NCBI GenBank assembly: GCA_028673005.1
Contig: CM054118.1
Span: 83,453,855 to 83,517,854, forward strand
DNA: 64,000 nucleotides
Origin: Tanypteryx hageni
Taxonomy: Eukaryota; Arthropoda; Insecta; Odonata; Petaluridae
Reading direction: 5' to 3'
In this document: one piece after another, positions 9,961-21,840 of the stretch
How positions within the stretch are numbered: position 1 is the stretch's first letter
Layout of the letters: each line of letters opens with the position of its first letter
The notes under the pieces: model-generated
The model's input: only the letters and a program-made list of their open reading frames with translations
What the model was told of the DNA's origin: nothing
Databases searched by the model: none
Made by a program: the position numbers and the translations under genes

Positions 9961-10315
9961 ATAATAATCAACTAGATTCTATGTTGAATACGCTTGTCAT
10001 TTGTTGCTCCATGCAAGTGAGGATAGCTGGTGTGGATAGCCAACACACCTGCTAAAAACTCGACACGTCTGCCAACGTTGTTCGTCAATTAGGTTCAGCA
10101 AGCGTTGAGATGCACGTCAATAGTAGATCAGATGGTAGGTTAGGATGTAGGCAGCTTACAGGTACGGGATTAATTTAGAGCACAATAGAGGAACATGTAA
10201 GAAATCCGTGCGGTAACAGAATTATCGAAGGTATGGGGATAAACGATTTTCAATGCAACAGTTCCGTAGATAATGCGTGCGACCTTAATAGCGCTATAAA
10301 CCCGACGTTAAGTAA
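9961..10315 (+). other. 5' region of the LINE or unrelated DNA
   Basis: Between the Penelope fragment and the open ORF2 frame no long frame is present. A 5' UTR and decayed ORF1 of the LINE would be expected here, but I cannot recognise ORF1 motifs. The 5' border of the LINE is therefore unknown. Confidence 0.4.
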
Positions 10316-13300
10316 CAGAAGAAACATTCCAAGCGTAGAAATAGTCGACATAGTAGGAAGGATAAGGAGGCAGTAAATAATCATAATAATTATAATATTA
10401 ATAATAATATCAATAATAATAGCCCAGTAGAGCGCGAGGAATCGTTACATAGTCATAGCGAAAAACTAAAAATCATTACGGTTAATTGTCGCAGCATTCG
10501 CAGGAAGGAGGCCGAATTTGAACATCTTATTCGTAGTCTGCGTGCTGATGTAGTTATAGGCTCAGAAAGTTGGCTTACGGCAGACATAGCCAGTCAGGAG
10601 ATCTTTCCTCGTGACTATAGCGTCTTCAGAAAAGATCGATGTATCCGGTCGTGAGGTGGAGTCTTTATAGCAGTTAGCAATAAATACGAAAGTAACCCAA
10701 TACAGATTGACGACGACGAAGTCGAAAGTGTTTGGTGTCATGTGAAAGGAAGCGACTCAAAAACTATAAATATATGCGCTTATTATAGACCCCCAAATGC
10801 GAGCGTGGAAACTATTCATTCTCTGGAGAAACAAGTGGTGACGGTAAATTCGTCTAATAAAGATAAAGCCATTATAATCGGGGGCGATTTCAATCTTCCG
10901 TCAATTAATTGGAGCCATCATTGCTTTTATCCCGGAGGTAGAGAGCGTGAATCGTGCGAGGCGTTACTAGAAACTTTCGGTAAGCACTCATTGTATCAGT
11001 TAGTAAGATTTCCCACGAGATTTAATAATATATTAGATTGAAGTAGGATCTGGTGCTTTCCCGGTGGATTGATTGTAGAAACTTTTCTCGGATACACAAC
11101 CGGGTCAAAGTTTGATCTAGGATCAACGTTTCGACGGCTGACTCTGCCATCTTTATCAGGATGAAGATGGCATAGTCAGCCGTCGAAACGTTGATCCTAG
11201 ATCAAACTTTGACCCGGTTGTGTACCCGAGAATAGTTTCTACAATATATTAGATTTATTTGTTACTAATCTTCCTGAGCGTATGAATTGAGTATCTGACG
11301 CTGAGGGAATAAGCAATCACAAGGCAGTGTACGTAGAATTTCAGTTAATTATTGAGAAACAGGTTAAGACCAAAAGAAAACTTTATGTATTCGCCAAAGC
11401 CAATTTCACAAGGTTTAGGTCTTTTCTGCGAAATAAATATACCAATTTCAGCGATTTAACCGATAGTGCAGACGCGGAGGAATCCTGGTGCATGTTCAGA
11501 GATATGATGGGAGAGTGTACGGAAAAATTTATTCCGAACAAACTGAAGCGTGATAGTGCAGAACCTAGATGGTACAACCAGGAAGTAAGAAGCGCTCTCC
11601 GACGGTAAAGAATACTCCACTCTCGCGTAAATAACACATCTTCAACAGCTACGGTCGAACAGATTGCAATAATAACGCAACAATACAAGGAGGCGCGCTC
11701 CATAGCCAGAGTAGCAATGCGTAATGCGTTTAACAATTATAAAACGAAGGTTTTACAGGATAACTTGATAGAAAACCCGAAAGGATTTCGGTCTTACGTC
11801 AGGGAAGTTCAAAGTAGGGGCCCCACTATTGCGTCACTGTGATCGGAAACGGGAAATGTAGTTCACGATAGTATGGATAAAGCAAACCTATTAAATCATC
11901 ACTTTCAGAAAGCTTTTACTCGTGATGACGATGAATGTGAAACCCCTATTACTATGCGTCAGGGCAATTCGATGGAAGATTTGATATTTTCGGAAAATGG
12001 CATCGCGCTCCAACTTCATTCAATTAAGCCAAATAAATCTCCTGGACCTGAGGAAATTCCAGCGCGTGTAATGAAAGAATTAGCTGCTGAAATTGCGCCG
12101 TATTTGAAAATTATATTCAAGAAATCCATTAGGGAAGGAGTAGTTCCTCACGTTACTCCCATTCATAAGGGTGGCGACAAAGAGAACCCCGAAAATTATA
12201 GGCTGATATCCTTAACTTCATTACCGTGCAAGATACTTGAGCATATAGTCTTTAGCTCTGTAATGCGCTATTTAGATAGTCATTCATTGCTTAGCGGATG
12301 CCATCACGGATTCCGGAGAGGTAGATCATGCGAAACGCAGCTCAGCCTGTTCGTGGACGATTTGTTGCGATGCGGAGAGAAAAATACTCAGATCGATGCC
12401 ATATTCATTGATTTCAGGAAGGCGTTCGAAAAAGTATCTCATAGGAAGTTAGGACAATGTGGTATCAATCCGAAAGTTGTCGGTTGGGTGAGAAACTTCC
12501 TCTCGAATAGGGAACAGATAGTTGTCATCGATGGGAAATACTCGTCCCCCGCTAAAGTAGCTTCGGGTGTTCCTCAGGGAAGTGTATTGGGCTCTCTGCT
12601 CTTCTTAATCTATGTAAATGATATCTGCTCTGTTGTTCGTAGTAAAATTAGGCTTTTCGCCGATGACACCGTTCTATATAAAGAAATAAAAAACCAGGAG
12701 GATCATCTGTCACTGCTTGAAGATTTAAGAGCCATTTCAGAGTGGTGCAAAGAATGGCAAATTGAAATTAATTATAAGAAATGTGCCGCAGTCACGTTCT
12801 GGAAAAGTAAGAACAAAGATTTAGGTTTCGAATATAAAATAGATGAAATGAGCATTCGACAAGCTGAGTATGTAAAATATTTAGGAGTAACCATTTCTCG
12901 AGATCTTTCGTGGGACATGCACATTCGTCGAGTTATAGGCGCGGCCAACAAGAAACTGGCATTCATAGGTAGAATAGTACGGAACACTACAGAGAAAGTA
13001 CGTGAAACATGCTACTTATCACTGGTAAGACCGCAAGTGAAATACTCAGCGAGCATATGGGATCCGTACAAGAAGGGACACATAATTCAACTAGAAAGAG
13101 TACAGCGCAGAGCAGCCAGATTTGTAAAACAAAAGTACGAACATAAGGAAAGCGTCACCTCTTTATTGAGCGATTTGAACTGGGTATCACTGGAGGACCG
13201 TAGATTGGACTCAAGGTTGAAACTTCTGGAGAAATATAGGTCGGAATGTCTAAAAGAGGAGGTAGTGGGAATAATTGTGGCACCAACGTATATAAGTAGA

Positions 13301-13423
13301 AATGATCGAGACGATAAAATACGTGAGATCGATTGTAGGATGAAGCGTTATCTAGGCTCTTTCTTTCCGAGGACAATACGAGATCACAATAGGAAATTTC
13401 GAATTGCGTTAGACAATCTTTAG
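10316..13423 (+). pseudogene. LINE ORF2: endonuclease-reverse transcriptase, four stops and one insertion
   Basis: A single reading frame runs from 10316 to the stop at 13,421-13,423. It is broken by TGA at 10652, TGA at 11288, TAA at 11606 and TGA at 11840, and by the 203-bp insert at 11040-11242; with its 13-bp duplication the insert adds 216 bp, so the frame is kept. Endonuclease motifs: TVNCRS, ESWLT and GGDFNLPSINW. The expected SDH box reads SNHK, so the catalytic Asp is replaced by Asn. RT motifs, counted from the Met at 11873: D180 (FIDFRKAF), VPQGSVLG (233-240), D264-D265 (LFADD), YLGVTIS. Two short in-frame deletions are likely: one before VTPIHKGG, where a Trp-containing block is missing, and one after SHRKL. 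The N-terminal leader has an Asn-rich stretch from AAT triplets (about 10,373-10,431). Several stops look like CpG-to-TpG decay. Not functional. Confidence 0.88.
11027..11255. mobile_element. 203-bp foldback insertion with 13-bp target-site duplication
   Basis: AATATATTAGATT occurs at 11027-11039 and again at 11243-11255, bracketing 203 bp. Within it, 79-bp arms (11075-11153 and 11164-11242) are reverse complements with three mismatches around a 10-bp loop. The left 35 bp (11040-11074) are not duplicated on the right. On the minus strand, CTGATAA (11159-11153), a GATGGC/GCCGTC stem and GAAA (11132-11129) resemble a hammerhead core with one changed base. Inverted partial termini and staggered target duplications are known for Penelope-like elements, so a Penelope-derived solo terminus is the best guess. 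Confidence 0.72.
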
Positions 13424-13500
13424 GTAGGATTTGGTGCATTGCACCCCCTGCCACCCACCAACTTAGTGAATTGCAGGGTAACTTGTAGATGTAGATGTAG
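13424..13500 (+). other. LINE 3' UTR and TGTAGA tail
   Basis: Seventy-seven bases after the ORF2 stop contain TGCACCCCCTGCCACCCACC and end in three TGTAGA-type units. The same order, with about 80% identity by eye, is found in reverse at 58,253-58,321. Confidence 0.75.
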
Positions 13501-13505
13501 AACAA

Positions 13506-15779
13506 AATAAAGCCCAGGTCAATTTGGAACCCCTGGTATGTTGTCTAGGAATGTTAGACCATTGCTTTATAGACCGTCAAAATCTACAATCGTTTGGATC
13601 AAAAGAGCAACAGTAAACACAGGAAGGGTGATTACAAAGACAGATTAGCGATGAGCAAGATCAGTTTTTGAATATAGGATTCTATTTAGCAGATTAGAAG
13701 ACCACAGAAAGTATTCATTCTGGAAAGAGAAATAGTCGGTGAAGAAATCCGGCCATCTAACATTTGCTTCCTGGTCGGAGAATCTAAAACGGTTTTTGGA
13801 AAAGAAATGTTTGATAAAGTGTGACGAGGATTTCTCCGTTTCAAAGCAATACATTTACTTATTGACCTTTACATTTAAATCTCTTCCAGTTGGTCCAATA
13901 TAGATTGTCCCGCGTTAGTCACAATTGTAAGTTTGTAGGAAACAATAATTTTGGGATTATCAAACTAAATCTTTAAATCAATCTCTACGAAGTAAAATAG
14001 TTCTGTATTTATTCTTAATCAAAGAGATTGAGAGTCTGCATAAAATACTGCTAATGAAGGCAAAGATGTATCTCCTGCAGACGCCTGATAAAAAGTACAT
14101 GGTGAAATTGAATAAATTTGATCGATTGCTATTTTTACTGTTTCAGATTGAAAAGTCGGTCGAATAGGCTGATTTAATTGACATCATTAATATTGTTATT
14201 TTTTATTGTATTTATATCACCACCAGATGACTACCTGGTTGTCCCTAAGTTTGCCATAACAAGTTCGGAGTATTACATACATAAGTATCAAAGGATGGTG
14301 TCATTCTTTTTATTTCTTAGAATGGACAAAATCCACATACTTACGCCTAAATGTATTAAGATTGAGATACATCAGCTGAATTGTTATTTTAAGTAACTCG
14401 TATTATATAAATAGATCATATGGTTCCTAGAAATAACAGCTTCAGTCATTTAATTAGTATTTTTCATTAATATTTGAAATACACAAACAAAATGATCTGC
14501 TAAGATGAAACTTTGAAATAAAATTTACCTAGTTAGTAACTCATTATGGGGATATCACAGAGATAAATAAATTACAAAATATGCGATAATATTCTTTTAT
14601 AAAAACATTTCATTGTTACTTCGAAATTGTCACCAAGAAAATATTTCTGTTTTCCAGATCCCTATAGTCAGTGGCAGCCAAAGTTTGACACGTGTGCCAC
14701 TAGTGGTAAGTCAAGCTTTCCTTTTTGGCACAGCACAAAATTTGTGAATGTCTTAATAGTGTTAAGGAAGAATATGTGGAAAGATATTTTAAGGAATTAT
14801 TCCAAAGGAATATCATTTCCTCTTTAAACCCACGAATTTTCTGGGTTTAACTAAATTGGTACGTTCTTTAGATAGCCTGGTTTCATGAAAGAATTGTTTA
14901 CTTACATTGATTGTATATGTGAAAGCCTTTTCAGCAATAAAAAATAAAGAAAAAAAACCTTAGAAATTATATTACGAATATTATAAGAGATTTATTAGAG
15001 AATTTTAATTTAGTATACATGCTGCTTTATTTCATAAATTTAACATGCATATTATTCAAAGTATTACATTTTAAGTAATAAAAAAAATGCATAATTTGAG
15101 AATACTCTAAAAATTGTGATAGATTGTATTATAATCAATCAAGTCACCCATTAAATTTATAGGTCACAGGGTACGTAAATTTCAACGATAATTTTTCCCA
15201 CAGATTGCTCTTTGTGGTTTACAAGTGGTCTTTATAAATGTTTTTAAATTTTAATATTTTTTAACCTTTTGCAACCGTCGCGAAACTTAAATAAAGAAAC
15301 ACACGACCAATTATTAAGTTTGACAGAAGCAAGCGCAAGTTAGGAAGCAAATGATAGGCACGAGATGAGAAAGGGAGGAGTCTGAGAAATTATCCTATAC
15401 ACATTTACACTAACCTAAATCACAAAATTGCCATGGAAGATAACCGCTTTTCTATTATCTGTCCTATTTCTTTTAATTTCGTCATTCAGAGAGCATTTTT
15501 ATCGGATGCATTTAAAATCCCCTTTCCAGAAATAAACTCTCGAATGGATGTTTTAATTAGTGATATGAAATGCATGAGAACTGCGGAGAAGATTAGTGAA
15601 AAATAATTTCTTTTAAAATCCAATGCGATTTTACCGAAGGTATGGCGAGCAAACGAAGACAACGTAATGAAAGTTTTTGATTCCTGCCATACATGAAAGA
15701 CCAAAATAGGACGGAATACTTTTTCCCGTCGACCTCCATAACGCCAAATGGAACCCAGTAATAACTGCGTAATTAAGAA
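13506..15779. other. AT-rich non-coding stretch
   Basis: Short frames only; no domain, repeat or RNA gene recognised. Confidence 0.5.
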
Positions 15780-16165
15780 TGGTAAAGAGACCGCCATAGG
15801 GGAAGCGGAGCCCCTGGAGTACCAGGGCGCTGCATTATCGCACGGCACATTCAAAGCGACTCCCCCTTTCCTCCCATTTGCTCCCCCTTCTCTCTCTCTC
15901 TCTCTGTATGCACTGTAATGGTATTTTACACCTTCGGGGGTATCCCTTTCCTGACGAGGGATTAATTGGAGCTCAGGAAGCTGATTTATTTCCGGATCCG
16001 CCCCGACCCGGGCCATTGCTCCGGGACACCTCCCGGATAAGCGGGAGGCGGTGGGGAAATTATGGGGGGAGTCCTCTACGGAGCAGAACGGGCGGAGTGG
16101 GGGTAGATGGGAGGTGAGTGGAGTTGGGAAGGGCCGGGTGGGTTAGGAAAACGGGCGGCAGTGAC
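15780..16165. other. GC- and CpG-rich island
   Basis: This block is clearly richer in GC and CpG than its surroundings, with a (TC)n run at 15,889-15,904 and blocks such as GATCCGCCCCGACCCGGGCC and the stem CTCCCGGATAAGCGGGAG near 16,030. The frames across it (15,486-16,016 minus and 15,878-16,117 plus) show no known domain. It may mark a promoter, an exon or conserved non-coding DNA. Confidence 0.35.
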
Positions 16166-16494
16166 GCAATCTCCGTGTAACATAATGAATGTCTTACAGA
16201 GTAGAGATGCGGCTAATTCGTCGATAAAAAATAGACATTAGGAGAAATCTCTGCATATTAAATATTAATTCCATTTCTGCTGTCGCTCCAAAGAAATAAT
16301 TTCGAGCGCGTACAGAAAATACATCGTAGAACCGTTCATTTACCTATATCGAACGATACTTCATTGGGCAGGGTCCGCCAATATTCAAGAGAGAAAATAA
16401 ATTGCTTTTGAGACGGTTATGAACGGCATTTTTCGTTTAATCTTTATGGAGTGAGCAAATGGACTTGATCATATACGAGTATATTAATTTTTTA

Positions 16495-16585
16495 AAGTGC
16501 CTGAGTGTGAGCGTGCATGTCTCACATCAGTGTGGGAACGGTAGGTAAGATTTGAAAACTTGGAAGGTATATAATAAACGTGAAA
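16495..16585. repeat. dispersed repeat fragment shared with 44,955-45,035
   Basis: CTGAGTGTGAGCGTGCATGT, then a TCACA motif and an AGGTAAGAT...GAAAACTTGG segment, is mirrored in the same orientation at 44,955-45,035 (CTGAGTGCGTGCATGTGTCA and AGGTAAGAATCTGAAACTTG). Element class unknown. Confidence 0.5.
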
Positions 16586-16749
16586 GCATCAGAAAGCAAT
16601 TGGAAAATGTATACTCCATAAATGGAGAACAGAGATATCAAATGCGTTCATTATGGGAAATGCGTATGGAACGGTATCGAAAGATTGGGCGATTCTCGAA
16701 TTTTTATTCCCGAAACAAGAACTCGTAATAATACGATCCTGCGGAATTA

Positions 16750-17080
16750 TTTCGTCGTACATGTTATGCTCTATCCGAATAGTCTTCAATGTGTACCTCA
16801 CAGATCATATAAGAGCATTGGATAGAAAAATATGGATTTCTAATTGTTGTTCGCCGATAGAATTGCCGTAGTGATCGATGTAAATAAAACATGTGATATT
16901 GCGCTTGGGATTTTATCGATTTTTTATCTCTAAAACTATAAATCGTAATTTTGTAATCTCGTGGACTTCTATGTGTTTAATGTTGTCCTCTATCGGAATA
17001 AATGTTTTAATCTATAACTTAAAGAATATATAAGAGCATTGGAGATAAAAATACGGTATTTAATTGTTGCTTGACGGAAG
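16750..17080 (+). repeat. diverged direct duplication, ~225-bp spacing
   Basis: A segment around TATAAGAGCATTGGATAGAA (16,805-16,855) recurs at about 17,028-17,078 as TATAAGAGCATTGGAGATAA, and the preceding CTCTATCCGAATA / CTCTATCGGAATA motifs also match. Two old tandem copies of an unknown unit. Confidence 0.5.
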
Positions 17081-18138
17081 CCATTTAACGAGACACCTTA
17101 ATACGTCTATTTAAATGCTTATATGAATTGAAAGTTCCAATAGACGGATACAGATGAAAATATGAATTTGTCGATAAGTTTTAATAGGGATCAATAATAC
17201 TTAATTTAATTTAAATCCGCCCCGTCGTTTCGGAGATTAAACATGCGGACGGGCGGAGGCGACGGGCCCGAAGGCTCTCCTCCACAACCGCTTCGCTAAT
17301 AAAGAACGCCTAAAAATCTGAAATACCTGAAATGTGGAATAGTTATGAAGTAACTAACCTTTCAAAATAAATATTTTCCCGTAATAAACACATTGCGCCC
17401 CCCATCCGTCTCCATAACATTGCTTTAGTAAATTAGTTCGAATTAACACACAATCTTGAGACTTAGACATTTGTTCAGCCGAAAGGACATAGTACATTTT
17501 CACGAAGATGTAATCCTAATCTGTGCCGAATTGTCTTATAATTCGATTTCAGATGTCATGAAAACGAGTGCAATGCTTTAAATTCTAGCACTGTTGTATG
17601 GATTTTAAATGGAAAATGAGAGACGGAACGAGTGAGAGAGATGGGTACAAAGAGAATTGAAAAATCGTATTTTAACCCATGAGATGATGGAAAAAGAAGA
17701 AATGTAAGGCTATTTTAATAGCGATTTTATAATATGAGTGGATTACTTTAATGTTATAAAAATTCAATATGGTTCACTTAATTCTATTTCTTATGCAATA
17801 AATATTGCTTGCCAAAACAAGTGTTTTTAGTCCTCCTTCCGATATTTTATCGTCGTTACATCCAAATTCCAAGCATTGTTGCAACGGGCAGACTGGTTTC
17901 TCATAAATAACAAGATGATCCAAACGGAAATGATGATGCTTACTTTTCAACATAATTATTTTAAATTAAATGTAATGCTGTAATTACTTACATAGGGTTT
18001 AATAACTTTAAAATAAACGCTGTGTTGCTTTTGTGTCCCCAAATTTTGTAATTTATCGTTATAAAATAATACAAATACATTCGATCGGGAAATTAAATCG
18101 ATCACTGGTATGTGTGTGACAAAAAAGACGAGTGTATA
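17081..18138. other. non-coding stretch with a small GC-rich patch
   Basis: A CpG-containing patch at 17,215-17,300 (GCGGACGGGCGGAGGCGACG) stands out; the rest is AT-rich with no recognisable feature. Confidence 0.4.
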
Positions 18139-18739
18139 TACTAGACCAGCGTTTCCCAAAGTGTAATCCGCAGCCCGGTATCGGCCCTCGGGAAAAAATC
18201 TGATGTGGCCACCACATGACTTTCTTCATATCTGTAATATTTCTAAAAATTCCAAATAGGTTATATAATAATAAATATTTTAAGAAACTGCGAGAAAATT
18301 TTAGAATTTACAAAGAACAGAAATAAACTCAAACCATAGCCTTCAGATATTGGATATAGCCACAAAACTCCAACAATTAAGAAAAGAAAAGGATCGTTAC
18401 TAAGACGTAACTAAGCGTCAATTGTTAACAATAGTCGTCGGTAGGTGGCGTGGTGGTGGCAGCTAAAAATATAATATATCACTTAAACTATGCATTATAT
18501 GAGAAAGTGTTTCAAATAGATGTTGTAGAAAATCAAACTTCCTACAACATTTATTCCAGTACATTTTTGCATATATCAAATATTAAAGCAAATATTTCAA
18601 AATAACGAATAAGTGACAAGAGTGAACACCCACTTCCGGGTGACCGATGTTTACCAAAAACTATTCAGTTCTTTTGACATTTATAAAAATTTTAAATATA
18701 AAATTTCGCGTAGATCTAATTAATAGTTTTTGAGTTAGA

Positions 18740-18905
18740 GCATCCACAAAAAGCTATCACACACACACACAGACATCATCAAGAAAATTGTCAAAATGTT
18801 TTTAAGGGACCTCAAAACGTGTATTTCCGTTGAAATCTCGAATTCTATTTTTTCATGAATGCAATACTTTCCCTTATACTACGTATATGAAGAAAGTAAA
18901 AATAT
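18740..18905 (+). repeat. dispersed repeat fragment nested in the hAT leader
   Basis: From about AAACGTGTATTTCCG to ACTACGTATATGAAGAAAGT this segment aligns over ~100 bases with 49,425-49,510 (ACACGTGTATTTCCGAC ... ACTACGTACGCGAGAAAGC). Both are in the same orientation. Probably the 3' end of one element family; class unknown. Confidence 0.5.
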
Positions 18906-19616
18906 TAAAATAATCGCGCTATCTTATTACGTCTACGTATACAGCTGTAACAAATAGTAGTGACACCTGAAGCCGCAAGTACGCCATTCAGTTGATTTGT
19001 AACGTTCGTAGTAGGTAGGTATATGGAAGAAGAAGAACAGGAAGTTAAGCTTCACCCATTTTGCATTAACATATAGACGTCTCAGGGTATTGCAACTGCA
19101 GCGATCCTATTAGTTATGCAGTGAACAATTCCGCGACGAGGACTTCATCAGCAGATTCCCTTGGCCACCCCTAAAGCAGAATGCCGTCACCACCGTTTTC
19201 CAAGGTGGGACAAGAACTTGGGATATTAAATGTTAGTTAATAGACGAAATGTCTGTACATATTAAAAAACAAATAATTATTTTCACAAATCTCATTACCT
19301 CGATCATCTATTTTATGCAGGTGAGTGTATAATATTGGATGCAAATTTCAATTCATCCAAGCTAACACTGCCACTGATCTAGGTGAATATTATTAAGTAT
19401 TGATCGTGTGATCTAGTTCGTTTAAGTCTTTTGTAGCACTGAAGTTGATTTTGGTATATGCTGTGCGTATGCAACGTAGCAGTATCGTGCACATCTATTT
19501 ATTTTTATTTGATTATTATTATTACAAGTTATTTTCTAATTTATTATGTATATTGTTAATACAATAGCCAGTTCTTTTCAAATTTATTTTCAAGAAAATA
19601 CCCTTTCGTCTTAAGC

Positions 19617-21543
19617 ATGGATAAATGGCTCAAGGGAAACAAAACCAACAACAATTCAAGTGATGTATAGCTTAGTACAAGTAAAGGTATAGAAAATAAC
19701 AGTAACAAACGTTCAAGGGATGTGCAGCTTAGCCGTGACAACAAGAAAGCCAGAAATACTTTGACCCGGAAGTATTTTGACGAATATTTTAAGTTCGGTT
19801 TTATTAGCGCTGGCAACGAAAATCAAATGCCATTATGCGTCATCTGTCATACTAAGTTATCGAATGAGTGCGTGAAATCTAAATGAAATCTAAACCTAAA
19901 CGACATTTGCAATGCCTACATCCAGTATTTTCCAGTAAACCAATAGATTTTTTCGTAAATAAGAAGAAAGAATTAAACTCTACTAAAAACATGAAAAGCG
20001 CACTCTTTATGGGTTCATCCAATGAAAACTTGGTTTTGGATTCATATGAAGTTTCAAAACTAATAGCTGAGACAGGTTACCCACATAATGTTGGTGTTGG
20101 TGCACTCAAAATTATTACAACCCGTGTTTATGGCAGAAAGCAAGAAAGCCTATTGCCTTTGCTGCATTTATCCAACAATACAGTGAAACGTATAATTGAG
20201 GACACGGCAAAAAATATTGAGGAAACTCTTGTGCATCGAATACAGAATAGTTAGTATTTTTCATTACAAGTGGATGAAAGCACAGATATAGCAGACAATT
20301 CCAATTTGATGTGCTTTGTACGATATGATTTCAAAGGCTCCATTCAAGAAGATTTTATGTGTTGTAAACCACTTCCAACAAGAACAACGGCTGAAGAAAT
20401 CTTTAAGCTCATCAATGATTTTATCGTTCGAAATAGCATTGACTGGAAAAAATGTGTTGGACTAAGCAGCGATGGAGCTCGGGCATTATCGGGTTGCCTT
20501 ACTGGGCTTTTCCAGAGATTTCAAGTAATAGCACCAGAATGTGTATGGGTGCATTGTATTATTTACAGAGAGGATCTAGCCGTGAAAGTTATGCCCTCAC
20601 TTTTGAGTTCAACTATTGAAGAATGTGTGAAGTTTATAAATTATATTAAATCTCGTCCGTTGAATTCCAGGATCTTTACTGCTTTGTGTAAAGAATTAGG
20701 AAGTTAACATGAGCATATACTTTTACACTGTGAATCGCGATGGTTATCAAAAGGAAACGTTTTAAAACGACTTATTGAAATGAAAGATAAAGTTTCATTG
20801 TTTTTAGAACAGCATCCTTCATCGGTAAGAGATGTTGTATACGAATTTAAAGACAGATTTCATTGGTTAACAAAGATAGCCTACTTATGCGATATATTTT
20901 GTGCCTTAAATGAGTTAAACTTAAGTTTCTAGGGCACCAACATAAATATTTTTAACGTTCAGGAAAAAGTCGAAGCAACGGTTAAAAAACTTTGTTTGTG
21001 GACACAACGAGTTGAAAAGTGAAATTTTTAGTCGTTCTGTACTTTATCTGAATTACTAGAGAATTATGCTAAGGTAAATAACTTAGATGCGCTTTCTGTA
21101 ACAATAAAAGAACATCTCCTGGGGCTGACATCAAACTTAAATGACTATTTTCCCCAAATTTATGGCAGTAAAATGTGGATTAGGAACCCATTCACTGTTA
21201 AAACAGAAAATGAAGAAATATTACAGCTAAATGTAACGGAAGTGGATTCACTAATTGAACTTTCTTGTGATACTGCATTGAAACACAATTTTAATAACCT
21301 CTCCTTGATGGATTTTTGACTGTTGCCAAATGAATATGCACATTTATCTGAGAAATCGGTCAGATTCCTAATGCCTTTCGTTTTAACATATAAGTGTGAA
21401 ACTGGATTCTCTACTTTGTTTTTCTTAAAAACCAAGTATAGAAATAGATTGAATGTCGAACCAGATCTGAGGGTAAAATTGGCTTCTTTTCCTCCTGACA
21501 TAAAGTTGTTATGTAACAACAAACAACATCATCCTTCACATTA
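19617..21543 (+). pseudogene. hAT transposase, ZBED5/SCAND3-like, multiply broken
   Basis: ATG at 19617 starts MDKWLKGN; a TAG at 19,668 already breaks it. A BED-type zinc finger is read from PLCVICHTKLS (19.8 kb) to KRHLQCLHP, split by a frameshift near 19,880 next to a GAAATCTAAA duplication. The RNase H-like fold follows: LQVDESTDI carries the first catalytic Asp (about 20,272), then LSSDGARALSG, and WVHCIIYRE in place of the usual CHCxxHR motif. A SRWLSKGNVLKRL segment follows the stop at 20,705. The C-terminal hAT dimerisation region shows CETGFSTLFFLKTKYRNRL near 21.4 kb. Further stops lie near 20,254, 20,705, 20,930, 21,020 and 21,318. A dead copy whose order of domains is still complete. 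Confidence 0.88.
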
Positions 21544-21840
21544 GCATGTTCTCTTTTCCTTTATTACTCATTTTGTAAGATCGAAATGGTAACTCCTAAT
21601 ATTGTAAAGTTACATAAAAAGTGGAAAGTGGAATAAATAAACAATGGAATATGATTTCCTTCATTTATTTTTTGGTTTTATAAATATTCACGTATAATGC
21701 AATAAATTATTTATTGTGCATTGCATCGGACTGATCTGTTGGGAATTTGTTGCATGCATGTACAACGGTGGGCCGCAAAAAATGATTATTAAAATAACCG
21801 GTCCCCAGGTCTGCAAAGTTTGGGAAACGCTGTACTAGAC

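Larger units (their letters stand above)
10316..13505 (+). mobile_element. CR1/Jockey-like non-LTR retrotransposon (LINE)
   Basis: The element carries an apurinic-type endonuclease, a reverse transcriptase, a short 3' UTR and a terminal run of TGTAGA units (13,483-13,500) in place of poly(A). A 3'-end fragment of the same family, with the same tail, is at 58,253-58,321 on the minus strand. No RNase H domain is seen. The group is inferred from the EN+RT layout and the microsatellite-like 3' end; the exact clade is uncertain. Confidence 0.82.
18139..21840 (+). mobile_element. complete hAT transposon with 8-bp target duplication
   Basis: TACTAGAC at 18,139-18,146 and again at 21,833-21,840 is a perfect 8-bp target duplication, diagnostic of hAT insertion. 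The element itself is 18,147-21,832 (3,686 bp). Terminal inverted repeats CAGCGTTTCCCAAA (18,147-18,160) and its reverse complement (21,819-21,832) match over 14 bp. A ZBED/SCAND-like transposase pseudogene occupies the right half. The 1.47-kb leader seems enlarged by a nested repeat at about 18,740-18,900. Confidence 0.9.
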
